Source: Rhodobiaceae bacterium (lineage in GTDB: Bacteria > Pseudomonadota > Alphaproteobacteria > Rhizobiales > Tepidamorphaceae). From it: a stretch of DNA of 64,000 nucleotides. The DNA lies in NCBI GenBank assembly GCA_020637855.1, contig JACKJR010000001.1:186001-250000 (forward strand). Direction: 5' to 3'. A program made the translations under genes and the position numbers. A model generated the notes under the pieces. The model worked only from the letters and a program-made list of their open reading frames with translations, searched no databases and was not told where the DNA came from. Shown here piece by piece: positions 16,997 through 24,994 of the stretch; position 1 is the stretch's first letter; each line of letters opens with the position of its first letter.

Positions 16997-17986
16997 ATGA
17001 GCGGATTTCGCGCAGTCCTCATTTCGAAAGAAGGCGAGAAGGGCCAGAAGGCCGAACTGACCACCCTGACCGATGCCGATCTGATGGACGGCGATGTAAC
17101 GGTTCGCGTCACCCACTCGACGCTGAACTACAAGGATGGCCTTGCACTGACCGGCAAGGCACCGATCGTGCGCCGCTGGCCCCTGATCCCCGGTATTGAT
17201 TTCGCCGGTGAGGTCACCGCTTCCGATAGTCCCGATTTCAAGCCCGGCGATCGTGTCATCCTCAACGGCTGGGGCGTCGGCGAAACCCATCATGGCGGTT
17301 ATGCCGAGAAAGCCCGCGTCAAGGGCGATTGGCTGATCCATTGTCCCGATGCCCTGAGCAATGCGGACGCGATGGCGATCGGCACCGCGGGCTATACGGC
17401 AGCCCTGTGCGTGCTGGCACTGACGGATAACGGCGTGTCGCCGGCGTCGGGTCCGGTGGTGGTTACAGGTGCCGTCGGCGGTGTCGGATCAACGGCGGTG
17501 GTGTTGCTGTCGAAGCTTGGGTTCCATGTCATCGCCTCGACCGGGCGCGCCAGCGAAGCCGATTACCTCAAGTCGCTGGGCGCGTCGGAAATCATCGACC
17601 GCAACGAGCTTTCCGAACCGGGGCGTCCGCTTGGCAAGGAGCGTTGGGCAGCTGGCGTCGATTCCGTCGGCAGCCATACGCTCGCCAATGTGCTGGCCCA
17701 AACGAAGTATGGCGGCTACGTCTCTGCTTGCGGTCTGGCGCAGGGCATGGACCTGCCGACAACCGTCGCGCCCTTCATCCTGCGCGGTGTATCGCTGCTC
17801 GGTATCGATTCGGTCATGGCGCCGAAGGAAAAGCGCATCCGCGCCTATGAGCTGCTGTCAGCCAAACTGGACAGCAAAGCCCTGGCGACGATCACTTCGA
17901 CCGTCAGGCTTGATGACATCATTGCTGCTGGCGCCGACATTATTGCCGGCAAGGTGCGCGGGCGTATCGTGGTTGAGGTTGCCTGA
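16997..17986 (+). CDS. acuI: Acrylyl-CoA reductase / YhdH-type MDR oxidoreductase
   Basis: The 329-residue zinc-free medium-chain reductase has the AcuI/YhdH pattern: VRVTHSTLNYKDGLALTG (about residues 34-51), PLIPGIDFAGEV, and the NADPH-binding loop VTGAVGGVGS (about 155-164). AcuI reduces acryloyl-CoA to propionyl-CoA; homologues with broader quinone or enone reductase activity are common, so the symbol is given with caution. GGGAG lies 7 bases before the ATG. The gene is followed by a 16-bp stem-loop and convergent with a thioesterase gene. Confidence 0.85.
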   Translation: MSGFRAVLISKEGEKGQKAELTTLTDADLMDGDVTVRVTHSTLNYKDGLALTGKAPIVRRWPLIPGIDFAGEVTASDSPDFKPGDRVILNGWGVGETHHGGYAEKARVKGDWLIHCPDALSNADAMAIGTAGYTAALCVLALTDNGVSPASGPVVVTGAVGGVGSTAVVLLSKLGFHVIASTGRASEADYLKSLGASEIIDRNELSEPGRPLGKERWAAGVDSVGSHTLANVLAQTKYGGYVSACGLAQGMDLPTTVAPFILRGVSLLGIDSVMAPKEKRIRAYELLSAKLDSKALATITSTVRLDDIIAAGADIIAGKVRGRIVVEVA

Positions 17987-18017
17987 CCGGCGCCATCTTT
18001 TTCATGATTGCAATGTT

Positions 18018-18056
18018 CGGCCCTTAAATCGTGTCACGAGCACGATTTAAGGGCCG
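18018..18056. terminator. Perfect 16-bp stem-loop between convergent genes
   Basis: CGGCCCTTAAATCGTG (18018-18033) pairs fully with CACGATTTAAGGGCCG (18041-18056) around a 7-base loop TCACGAG. It sits between the ends of the acuI-like gene and the thioesterase gene, so it could stop transcription from both sides. No strong U-tract is present. The bases that follow, to about 18100, match a rhizobial repeat also seen at 63158-63202. Confidence 0.55.
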
Positions 18057-18103
18057 GTTCTCACTTCGCGGAACACCGGTACCCACTTTTTCGCAACGAT
18101 GCT
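18057..18103 (-). repeat. Diverged copy of the rhizobial GAAAAGTGGG repeat
   Basis: Read on the minus strand this stretch gives GCATCGTTGCGAAAAAGTGG and then GTACCGGTGTTCCGCG. That aligns with the 63158-63202 element (GCATGATCCCGAAAAGTGGG, then CACCGG). The two copies differ at several bases and are in opposite orientations. Confidence 0.5.
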
Positions 18104-18586
18104 TTAGCCGGCGGGCGGGAAGATCATGCATGTGGTGACGGCGTGGGCGAGCAGGCGTCCGTCCGCGTCGGTCAGCTTGCCGTCGGATGTTGCCGTGGTT
18201 CTGCCCCGGTGCAGAACGTTGCCCTCGGCACGGACCTCGCCGGTCTGTTCGGTCATTCCGCGCACCATGTTCACCTTGATCTCCAGCGTGGTGTAGGTCT
18301 CGCCGGCTGCAAGCGTCGTATGGATGGCGCATCCAAGCGCTGAATCGAGGATTGCCAGCGCGAAACCGCCGTGAACCTGCGAACTTGGGTTGTAATGCCT
18401 GAATTCAGGTAAGCCGGTGAAGACGCAGCGTCCGCGTTCGACCTCCGTGATCCGGATTCCCATGAGTTCGGCAATCGGCGGTGCCGGAAGGTCCCCTTTG
18501 GCCATCCGGCTTAGCAGGGTCAGACCGTCCTGGCTGAGCAGTTCCTCGCGCGAAACCACGCCGTAGGTGATGTCGTTTGCGCTCAT
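18104..18586 (-). CDS. PaaI family thioesterase (hotdog fold)
   Basis: The 160-residue protein carries the PaaI hotdog signature: GRCVFTGLPEFRHYNPSSQVHGGFALAILDSALG, shown here as its key parts HYNPSSQVHGG and ILDSALGCA (about residues 65-90). The conserved block LEIKVNMVRGM follows. PaaI-like thioesterases hydrolyse acyl-CoA or phenylacetyl-CoA conjugates; the substrate here is unknown. I start at ATG 18586, which has AGGGAA upstream, instead of the longer frame. It is divergent from a MarR regulator that probably controls it through the two operators in between. Confidence 0.9.
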   Translation of the reverse strand: MSANDITYGVVSREELLSQDGLTLLSRMAKGDLPAPPIAELMGIRITEVERGRCVFTGLPEFRHYNPSSQVHGGFALAILDSALGCAIHTTLAAGETYTTLEIKVNMVRGMTEQTGEVRAEGNVLHRGRTTATSDGKLTDADGRLLAHAVTTCMIFPPAG

Positions 18587-18606
18587 GCCTGCTGTTCCCT
18601 TCAAAT

Positions 18607-18622
18607 AATTGCATATGCAATT
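18607..18622. promoter_or_regulatory. Palindromic operator, thioesterase-proximal
   Basis: AATTGCATATGCAATT is a perfect 16-bp palindrome located 21 bases upstream of the thioesterase start. Its core TTGCATATGCAATT differs at only two symmetric positions from a second site at 18662-18675. This is the expected form of a MarR dimer site. Binding here would cover the thioesterase promoter. Confidence 0.65.
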
Positions 18623-18661
18623 TACAATCATGACGCGAAGGTAATTGGCTGGCAAGGTTTG

Positions 18662-18675
18662 TTGCGTATACAATT
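18662..18675. promoter_or_regulatory. Second operator, overlapping the MarR gene start region
   Basis: TTGCGTATACAATT matches the 18609-18622 core in 12 of 14 bases and lies 53 bp away, close to five helical turns. It ends four bases before the MarR start codon, where a ribosome binding site would usually be. Occupancy would block the regulator's own transcription or translation. Confidence 0.6.
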
Positions 18676-18679
18676 ACGC

Positions 18680-19120
18680 ATGACCGAAGATTCACTCCGT
18701 GATCTTTACTGCACCTGCTGCCATGTGCGCCGCGCCGCAAGACGGCTGACGCGCATGTACGAATCGGCATTGGAGCCGAGTGGCTTGACGGCGATGCAGT
18801 TCGCAATTCTGGCGGCAATCGCCCGCAATCCTTCCGCCGGCCGTGTCGAGATCGCGGACCTGCTGGACATGGATACATCCACATTGTCACGCGGCATGGC
18901 GCCGCTGATGCGCGACGGATTGGTCGCGACGCAAGGCGGCAAACTTCGTTCCGGCCACCTCGAACTTACGGAAAACGGCCGCACGGCCTTCGAGGCTGCC
19001 GTGCCGCTGTGGCAGCAGGCCCAGCAGGCCGTACATAAGGCGTTGGGCGGTGCGCAGACCCGGGAACTTCACGATCTGCTGGCCGGGTTGCCCGGCGAAA
19101 GCGGGGTGGCCACGGGCTGA
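18680..19120 (+). CDS. MarR family transcriptional regulator
   Basis: The 146-residue protein has the MarR winged helix: LTAMQFAILAAIARNPSAG (about 35-53), recognition region EIADLLDMDTSTLSRGMAPL (about 57-76) and a wing with GGKLRSGHLELTENG. It starts CTCCHVRRAARRLTRMYE, with paired cysteines at residues 11, 13 and 14 that could be redox-active. It probably represses itself and the divergent thioesterase gene. No Shine-Dalgarno sequence precedes ATG 18680, so the mRNA may be leaderless; an upstream TTG at 18659 in frame is less likely. Confidence 0.9.
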   Translation: MTEDSLRDLYCTCCHVRRAARRLTRMYESALEPSGLTAMQFAILAAIARNPSAGRVEIADLLDMDTSTLSRGMAPLMRDGLVATQGGKLRSGHLELTENGRTAFEAAVPLWQQAQQAVHKALGGAQTRELHDLLAGLPGESGVATG

Positions 19121-19128
19121 ACCCGCGC

Positions 19129-19653
19129 TTAGTCGAGCGTCAGCGCAAAGGGCGTGCCCTCATAGGCGAACTCGCCGCGTCCGATCGAAAGCACCGCATC
19201 GACCATCCGGCCTTCGCGGCCCAGAACGTCGTCGGCAATCGCGACAAGGCGCGCGTTCGGCGTTGCGCTCGGGGCGAGCTTGCGGATGGTCTGCGCCAGT
19301 TCAAATTCGTCGCGGGCGGGGTTCAGGGCGCAGATGCTGATGAAGGCGCCGGCGGTCGAACGGCTGATGCCGGCCCAGCAATGCACCACCATCGGCGCCC
19401 GCCGGTCCCAGTTTTCAGCAAACCCGATCAACGCCTCGACGTGTTCCGCCCCCGGCGGCGTCATGCCCTCCATCGGTGTGGTGATGTCGTTGAAGCCGAG
19501 GAACAGGTGCCGGTCTTCGGCGATGTGGCCGGGCCGCTCGACTGGCGTACCGGCATTGATCAGCGTCAGGATATGCGAAGCGCCGCTGGCCCTGACCGTA
19601 TGATGCAGGCGCGACAGCGAGCACACGCAAATCGAATCCGGCCGCTCGATCAT
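19129..19653 (-). CDS. Dual-specificity/tyrosine phosphatase-like protein
   Basis: The 174-residue protein contains the cysteine phosphatase loop HCWAGISRS (residues 91-99), the C-X5-R-S signature, with a general-acid candidate in the preceding loop (FNDI, about 54-57). It resembles the short bacterial tyrosine phosphatases found across rhizobia; its substrate is unknown. It overlaps the HD hydrolase gene by four bases (ATGA), so it is translationally coupled as the last gene of the ygfZ-HD-phosphatase operon. Confidence 0.9.
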   Translation of the reverse strand: MIERPDSICVCSLSRLHHTVRASGASHILTLINAGTPVERPGHIAEDRHLFLGFNDITTPMEGMTPPGAEHVEALIGFAENWDRRAPMVVHCWAGISRSTAGAFISICALNPARDEFELAQTIRKLAPSATPNARLVAIADDVLGREGRMVDAVLSIGRGEFAYEGTPFALTLD

Positions 19654-20330
19654 TTGACGCCCTCCTTCGCCTGCGCGCCGTTTGCAGGCGATATGCCGAG
19701 CATGGCGGCGCGCTTGAGAAATTTTGCCTGCGCATCATGGGTTGCCATCGGGGCGAGGCTGAACAGCTTTTCAAGCTGCGCGCCGCCGATCTTGCCGGGC
19801 CGGCCGAAAAACTTCTCCGCATCCTCCCGTCCAAAGCCCGCAAGCTGCGTCGCCTCAAGAAAGGCCGCTATCTTGTCGGCCTTCTTGATGGCCGTTTTCC
19901 AGGTTGCGGGGATTTTTGCCGGCAGCCCGAGCCGGACATGGATCGCTTCCTGCAACCGTGCTTCGACCTCTTTGTAATTGTCGCCGATGACCGCCTTGAA
20001 CGGGCTGATCATGTCGCCGATGACGTATTCCGGCGCATCGTGGAACAGCGCCGCCAAACGCAAGTCGGTGCCGGCGGCTGCATCGATGCGCCCGGCGATG
20101 TCTTCCACCAGCAACGAGTGCTGCGCGACGGAGAAGGCATGATCGCCGATGGTCTGCCCGTTCCAGCGCGCAACGCGTGCAAGCCCATGCGCGATGTCCT
20201 CGATCTCGACATCGAGCGGCGAGGGGTCGAGCAGGTCGAGCCGGCGCCCCGACAGCATGCGCTGCCACGCGCGCGCGGCCTCCTTGGCGGCGGGCTTCTT
20301 TGGGGTGTTCTTTATCACAGGCATATTCAT
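19650..20330 (-). CDS. HD domain hydrolase (YfbR-like phosphohydrolase)
   Basis: The 226-residue protein has the HD metal-binding pattern: histidine in QHSLLVEDIAGR (residue 71), HD in ALFHDAPEYVIGD (97-98) and a later aspartate in the helical core. This resembles YfbR-type 5'-nucleotidases. The N-terminus is Lys/Ala-rich and the segment LDLLDPSPLDVEIEDIAHGL is typical of the alphaproteobacterial form. The start lies two bases after the ygfZ stop (TGACCATG), so the genes are co-translated. Confidence 0.9.
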   Translation of the reverse strand: MNMPVIKNTPKKPAAKEAARAWQRMLSGRRLDLLDPSPLDVEIEDIAHGLARVARWNGQTIGDHAFSVAQHSLLVEDIAGRIDAAAGTDLRLAALFHDAPEYVIGDMISPFKAVIGDNYKEVEARLQEAIHVRLGLPAKIPATWKTAIKKADKIAAFLEATQLAGFGREDAEKFFGRPGKIGGAQLEKLFSLAPMATHDAQAKFLKRAAMLGISPANGAQAKEGVK

Positions 20331-20332
20331 GG

Positions 20333-21169
20333 TCAGGCTTGCACACTATCGCCGGGAACATCGAATTGCGCCCAAACGGGCCTGCTCGCCGTCAGTGTCG
20401 CGTGCCCGCAGACAACCGGCTCGCTGTCCGCGATGGCCTGCTCCAGCCGGTCGAGCCGTAATAGCGCAAGCCCGGATTGTCCTTTCGATGAACCCATCGC
20501 GCCAACCGGCTTGCCACCTGCGGTCACGTCCGCCCCCATCGCCGGTGCCTCGCCATCTATGGTGACCGGCACGAAGCGTTTGCGCGCCGTTCCCCGGTGC
20601 TGCATGCGCGACACGACTTCCTGACCCACATAACACCCTTTCTGGAAATCGACCCCGCCGAGCTGGTCGTGATTGGCCTCGTGCGGGAAGACCTCTCCGG
20701 AAGGATAGTCGCTGCCCAGTTCCGCAACTCCGCAGACGATCCGGCGGGCATGACAAGCGGCATCATCGGCGGGAAAGTTCTCCGCTTCGCTTGCGGTCAG
20801 GATGCCGCGCGCACCCAGAGCCGCCAGACGCGGATCGTCTGGCAGGTTGTCCGCGCTGCCGCCAGGCACAGCAACCACGCAGAGGTCGTCCGCCGCCTCG
20901 ATCGTGACCTTCGCGCGCAGCCGGTAGAACATAAGCCGCTTGATGAAGTCGCCGGCCAGCGCCGCATCGGTGTCGAACAGATAGATGCCGGGCGCAGGTT
21001 CATGGACCAGTGCCTCGAACAGGATCTTGCCCTGCGGCGTCAGCAGCGCGCCATGCTGCGGCCTGCCCGGCGCGATGTCATCGAAGTCGCAGGTCAGCAG
21101 GCCCTGCAGCAGCGTGCGCGCATCGGGTCCCGAGACCCGGAAAACAGATCGCCCGGCAAGCCGGATCAT
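20333..21169 (-). CDS. ygfZ: Folate-binding protein YgfZ (GcvT-like)
   Basis: The 278-residue protein shows the YgfZ signature K-G-C-Y-V-G-Q-E (within DFQKGCYVGQEVVSRMQHRG) and the GcvT-like start IRLAGRSVFRVSGPDARTLL. YgfZ uses tetrahydrofolate and aids iron-sulfur cluster maintenance. I place the start at ATG 21169, the best spaced from GGTGGAG; ATG 21175 and GTG 21181 are alternatives. It is the first gene of a three-gene minus-strand operon and divergent from the dihydroorotase gene. Confidence 0.92.
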   Translation of the reverse strand: MIRLAGRSVFRVSGPDARTLLQGLLTCDFDDIAPGRPQHGALLTPQGKILFEALVHEPAPGIYLFDTDAALAGDFIKRLMFYRLRAKVTIEAADDLCVVAVPGGSADNLPDDPRLAALGARGILTASEAENFPADDAACHARRIVCGVAELGSDYPSGEVFPHEANHDQLGGVDFQKGCYVGQEVVSRMQHRGTARKRFVPVTIDGEAPAMGADVTAGGKPVGAMGSSKGQSGLALLRLDRLEQAIADSEPVVCGHATLTASRPVWAQFDVPGDSVQA

Positions 21170-21307
21170 GCTCATCTCCACCCTCGCTGCATGTCAGGCC
21201 GCAGCCAATCAGGTGTGGTCGCGGCGGCGTTCTTGGCATAGGTATGCGGTGAGGCTGCGTGCGGCAAGCGCGCGTGGATTATTAGTACGGGATAAGGTGC
21301 GGGCGTG

Positions 21308-22642
21308 ATGGCGGAAACATTCGATACGATCCTCAAGGGCGGAACGGTCGTCAATCAGGACGGCATCTTCAAGCGCGACGTTGCCATCCGTCATGGCCAG
21401 ATCGCCGACATCGGCGTGTTCGATGCCGAACAGGCCGGCGAAACGGTCGATTGCTCTGGCCTGCACATCCTGCCCGGCGTCATCGACACCCAGGTGCATT
21501 TCCGCGAGCCGGGCCTTGAGCACAAGGAAGATCTTGAGACCGGGTCGCGCGCGGCTGTCATGGGCGGCGTCACGGCCGTCTTCGAGATGCCCAACACGAT
21601 GCCGCAGACGACGACCGCCGAAGCGCTGTCCGACAAGCTTGCCCGCGCCCGAGGCCGCATGCATTGCGACCACGCCTTCTTCATCGGCGGTACCCACAAG
21701 AACGCCATCGACCTTCCCGAACTGGAACGGCTGCCCGGTTGCTGCGGCGTCAAGGTCTTCATCGGTTCCTCGACCGGCAATCTGCTGGTTGAGGATGACG
21801 ACGGCGTCGAGATGATCCTGTCGAAGATTTCCCGCCGCGCCGCCTTCCATGCCGAGGACGAGCCGCGCCTGCGCGACCGCAAGGCCCACCGTGTTGCCGG
21901 TGACCCGTCGAGCCATCCCGTCTGGCGCGATCCGATGGCGGCCCTGATCGCCACGGAAAGGCTCGTCAAGATTGCGCGAAAGACCGGCAAGCGCATCCAT
22001 GTGCTGCATGTCTCGACAGGGCCGGAGATGGACGTGCTGAAAGCCAACAAGGATGTCGCGACCGTTGAAGTGACACCGCATCACCTGACGCTTCAGGCGC
22101 CAGGTTGCTACCAGCGGCTTGGCACGCGCGCGCAGATGAACCCGCCGGTGCGCGATGGTTCACACAGAGAGAGAATCTGGCAAGGTCTGATCGACGGCAC
22201 GGTGGACGTGCTCGGGTCCGACCACGCCCCGCACACGCTGGAGGAAAAATCCGGCACCTATCCAGATACGCCTTCGGGCATGACGGGTGTACAGACGCTG
22301 GTGCCGATCATGCTCAACCACGTCAACGGCGGCAGGCTGACGCTTGAACGCTTCGTCGATCTTTCGAGCCACGGCCCGGCGCGCATCTTCAACATCTCGC
22401 GCAAGGGCCGCATCGCCGCCGGCTATGATGCCGATTTCACCATCGTCGACATGAAGCGCACCGAGAAGATCACCAATTCCTGGATCGCATCGAAATCGAA
22501 ATGGACGCCCTACCACGGCGAGACGGTGACCGGCTGGCCCGTCGGCACCTTCATCCGCGGCATGAAGGTCATGTGGGACGGCGAACTCGTCACCCCGTCA
22601 TCGGGCAAGCCGGTGAACTTTCTGGAGACGCTGGGGGCTTGA
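21308..22642 (+). CDS. pyrC: Dihydroorotase (amidohydrolase superfamily)
   Basis: The 444-residue protein matches class I dihydroorotases, which close carbamoyl-aspartate to dihydroorotate in pyrimidine synthesis. Seen are the carboxylated-lysine strand GVKVFIGSSTGNLLVED, metal ligands in AAFHAEDE and VLHVST, the aspartate in GSDHAPHTLEEKSG, and TPHHLTL. The first metal site reads DTQVHFREPG (residues 60-69), with Gln62 where HxH dihydroorotases have His. That makes catalytic annotation less certain. ATG 21308 follows a GTG at 21305 in frame. Confidence 0.85.
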   Translation: MAETFDTILKGGTVVNQDGIFKRDVAIRHGQIADIGVFDAEQAGETVDCSGLHILPGVIDTQVHFREPGLEHKEDLETGSRAAVMGGVTAVFEMPNTMPQTTTAEALSDKLARARGRMHCDHAFFIGGTHKNAIDLPELERLPGCCGVKVFIGSSTGNLLVEDDDGVEMILSKISRRAAFHAEDEPRLRDRKAHRVAGDPSSHPVWRDPMAALIATERLVKIARKTGKRIHVLHVSTGPEMDVLKANKDVATVEVTPHHLTLQAPGCYQRLGTRAQMNPPVRDGSHRERIWQGLIDGTVDVLGSDHAPHTLEEKSGTYPDTPSGMTGVQTLVPIMLNHVNGGRLTLERFVDLSSHGPARIFNISRKGRIAAGYDADFTIVDMKRTEKITNSWIASKSKWTPYHGETVTGWPVGTFIRGMKVMWDGELVTPSSGKPVNFLETLGA

Positions 22643-22754
22643 GGGGGAGAAATGCCGGCTTTCGCGTGAAAATGATTGTTTGCCAGTTTCTGTTCTGAAA
22701 CCCATAGTGGCCTGAACATAACCTAGCGTAAGGTCGATATCAGGAACACCGTCA

Positions 22755-23375
22755 ATGGCCCTTGAGATTATCGGAGCGGGCTTTGGCCGCACCGGCACGG
22801 ACGCCCTGCGCGAGGCTTTGACAATCCTCGGCTTCGGGCCTTGCCATCACATGCACGAAATCAGGGACCATCCTGAGAAGGCAGGACCCTGGCACGATTA
22901 TTTCTGTAGCGGAGCGCCGCTCGATCTCGATCTCCTGTTCGAAGGCTACCGGTCGCAGGTCGACTGGCCCGGCGCGCATCTATGGCGCGAGTCGGCTGAG
23001 CAATACCCTGAGGCGAAGGTGATCCTGTCCGTTCGCGATCCCGAAGGCTGGTACGCGTCCTATTCCAAGACGATCAAGGTCTTCCGCGAGACCGAAATGC
23101 CGCCTGAGGCTGCGCATATGCGCAAGATTCAGGAATTCGTGGACGTCTTCCTCGCCGACCGCCTCGACACGCAGGAGCGTGCGATCGCGGATTTCGAGGC
23201 CCATGTCGCCGAAGTGAAAGCCACGATCCCGGCCGACAGATTGCTCGTCTATGAACTGGGGTCGGGCTGGGAGCCGCTATGCGCGTTTCTCGGCGTCCCG
23301 GTGCCGGACCAGCCCTATCCGCACACCAATGCGACGACGGACTTCCAGAAACATAACATCGAACAGAAGAAGTAG
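22755..23375 (+). CDS. Sulfotransferase family protein
   Basis: The 206-residue protein starts with the PAPS 5'-phosphosulfate-binding loop GAGFGRTGT (residues 7-15) and has the 3'-phosphate-binding strand VILSVRDPEGWYASY (about 94-108). The family includes sulfotransferases and P-loop relatives of unknown substrate found in many bacteria and eukaryotes. No sulfate-activation gene adjoins it. It stands alone on the plus strand after the dihydroorotase gene and convergent with the secreted protein gene that follows. Confidence 0.88.
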   Translation: MALEIIGAGFGRTGTDALREALTILGFGPCHHMHEIRDHPEKAGPWHDYFCSGAPLDLDLLFEGYRSQVDWPGAHLWRESAEQYPEAKVILSVRDPEGWYASYSKTIKVFRETEMPPEAAHMRKIQEFVDVFLADRLDTQERAIADFEAHVAEVKATIPADRLLVYELGSGWEPLCAFLGVPVPDQPYPHTNATTDFQKHNIEQKK

Positions 23376-23392
23376 CAGGGCAGGGCTGGCCC

Positions 23393-24049
23393 CTAATCCC
23401 CCGCGAGCAGGAAATACCACGTCCCGTCCGGGCCGATACCGAGGCGGAAGAAGGTGTACTGGCCTGCATGAGCGGCCATGTCGGCGCGGTCGGCGGGCGT
23501 GATGATCTGGTAGAGATCGACTTCCTGTTGCGGGCTCAAGCGGTCGAAGGGGAGGGCGGCGAAATAGGGCCAGACATAGGCCTCGCGGTCGCTTCCCGGT
23601 TCCACATGGGCGTATCCGGCTTCCAGCAGTTCGATGATGATGGCGAGGATTTCGCGCCCCTCTTCATCGCCCGACAGGCCGCGCAGATATCCGACCAGAT
23701 CGGTTTCGTCTTCCTGCCCCATGGCGGGGGGAAGTTCGTTCTGGTTGATGGGGACCTGCATGGCCGAGATGTCGCCGCTGCGCGCGGCCTCAAGGATCGC
23801 CTCGCGCATCCGCTGTACGGGCTGCGGCAAGGCCGAGATGTCCTTGGAAACTTCCGGCAGGTCGGCCATGTCGGCAAGGCCCGGCGCGTCCTCGGTTTGC
23901 GGCGCGGATTGACCCGGCGGCTGGATCGGCACGGTGCGCACTGTATTGGAAGGCGAGGAACTGGCTGCCGCAAAAGCAGGCGCGGCGGAAATCAGGGCAA
24001 GCAGGATGCCCGCTATCGCAGCCCTAGGGTCTGGACCCCTAGTTCGCAT
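23393..24049 (-). CDS. Secreted hypothetical protein
   Basis: I start at ATG 24049, giving 218 residues with a clear signal peptide (AAIAGILLALISAAPAFA, about 10-27). The longer open frame upstream is the shadow of the preceding gene. The mature protein is acidic and Pro/Gln-rich at first, then helical, and ends in FRLGIGPDGTWYFLLAGD. No known domain is recognised. It overlaps the TIGR02301 gene by 11 bases and follows NUDIX and TIGR02301 in one operon, so it is probably a periplasmic partner of the TIGR02301 protein. Confidence 0.8.
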   Translation of the reverse strand: MRTRGPDPRAAIAGILLALISAAPAFAAASSSPSNTVRTVPIQPPGQSAPQTEDAPGLADMADLPEVSKDISALPQPVQRMREAILEAARSGDISAMQVPINQNELPPAMGQEDETDLVGYLRGLSGDEEGREILAIIIELLEAGYAHVEPGSDREAYVWPYFAALPFDRLSPQQEVDLYQIITPADRADMAAHAGQYTFFRLGIGPDGTWYFLLAGD

Positions 24050-24446
24050 AGCGGGTCGCGATCTGGCTTGATATCTGCACCCCTTCGCTGACGAAACGGT
24101 CCGCCAGCAGGCGCGAGGCGTCCGTGCAGGTCGCATGCGTGCGCTGGTAGCCGCGATAGCCGCGATTGAACCCGTCGACGAAGCGGGCCCTTCGCGCCGT
24201 GCTCGGGTTCTCGGCCTCAAGCAGTTTCTGCATCTGATCGCGCCAAGTCTGGTTTTCTTCAGCCCCGCACAGGTTGCGCAGGTAGTGGACCGCGCCGAGC
24301 ACTTCCGCGAGCCGGACGAGTTGATCGTCATAGGGCGCAGGCTGTTCCTGTTGGTTCGGGTCGATATTCTGGGCGTGTGCAGAAACGCCTGCGAAAACGA
24401 TCATCACAGCGGCAAGAGCAGCGATATGTGCAAACCGGAATGTCAT
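24039..24446 (-). CDS. TIGR02301 family periplasmic protein
   Basis: The 135-residue protein has a signal peptide (MTFRFAHIAALAAVMIVFAG, cleavage after AHA). The conserved TIGR02301 body follows: LVRLAEVLGAVHYLRNLCG, then FVDGFNRGYRGYQRTHATC, with two cysteines (about residues 66 and 108) that could form a disulfide. The family is restricted largely to alphaproteobacteria and has no assigned function. Start 24446 was chosen because it gives the signal peptide; the frame is open further upstream. It is the middle gene of the NUDIX-TIGR02301-secreted protein operon. Confidence 0.88.
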   Translation of the reverse strand: MTFRFAHIAALAAVMIVFAGVSAHAQNIDPNQQEQPAPYDDQLVRLAEVLGAVHYLRNLCGAEENQTWRDQMQKLLEAENPSTARRARFVDGFNRGYRGYQRTHATCTDASRLLADRFVSEGVQISSQIATRYAN

Positions 24447-24568
24447 GCGTGTTCTTTTGACAGCCGGACCGCTGCTGGGCAAGCAGCAAGCCGGGATGAA
24501 GTTACCGCGAAAATCCCTGCCGCGCGAAAATGGCACAACAATGATCGGTTTTCGCCCATCGGGTACGG

Positions 24569-24994
24569 TTACGGCGCCAGCAGGCTGCGGGCATGCGCGA
24601 TGACCCCACGCGCATTCGCAGTCAGGCTATAGGATGAAAACCCTGCCTCGGCTTCCCATGCAACATCGGCTGCATCGCTCATGGCGCGCGCCTCTCCGGA
24701 CAGGTAGCGCGCCGCGAAATTGCTGATCACATAGCGGTCGCCGTTGCCGGCGGTGAAATTCAGGATTTGCCCCGCCGCGACGATCTGCGCCGTAATGCCG
24801 GTTTCCTCCAGCAATTCCCGGACAGCGGCCTGTTCGGGGGTTTCGCCAGCCTCGATACGCCCGCCCGGCAGGCTCCACAGGAACGGAGGCTTGGCGCGCT
24901 TGATCAGCAGCACTTCGTCATCGCGGAAGACACAGACCGACGCTGCGGCGATCACGCCCTTGTTGCGGCTCTGGAACGGGAGGATATCGGCCAT
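24569..24994 (-). CDS. NUDIX hydrolase
   Basis: The 141-residue protein has a complete NUDIX box, starting [12 protein letters not shown] and continuing through [11 protein letters not shown] (about residues 44-66). The metal-binding glutamates in RELLEE are intact. The front motif [11 protein letters not shown] is seen in NUDIX members that hydrolyse nucleotide-linked substrates such as ADP-ribose or oxidised nucleotides. The substrate is not readable. It leads the operon with the TIGR02301 and secreted protein genes, with 122 bases to the next. Confidence 0.92.
   Translation of the reverse strand: MADILPFQSRNKGVIAAASVCVFRDDEVLLIKRAKPPFLWSLPGGRIEAGETPEQAAVRELLEETGITAQIVAAGQILNFTAGNGDRYVISNFAARYLSGEARAMSDAADVAWEAEAGFSSYSLTANARGVIAHARSLLAP

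Noticed and set aside
24050..24331. Upstream extension of the secreted protein frame to 24331
   Set aside because: It is out of frame with, and fully inside, the TIGR02301 gene, and its composition is Arg-rich. The signal peptide starts at 24049.
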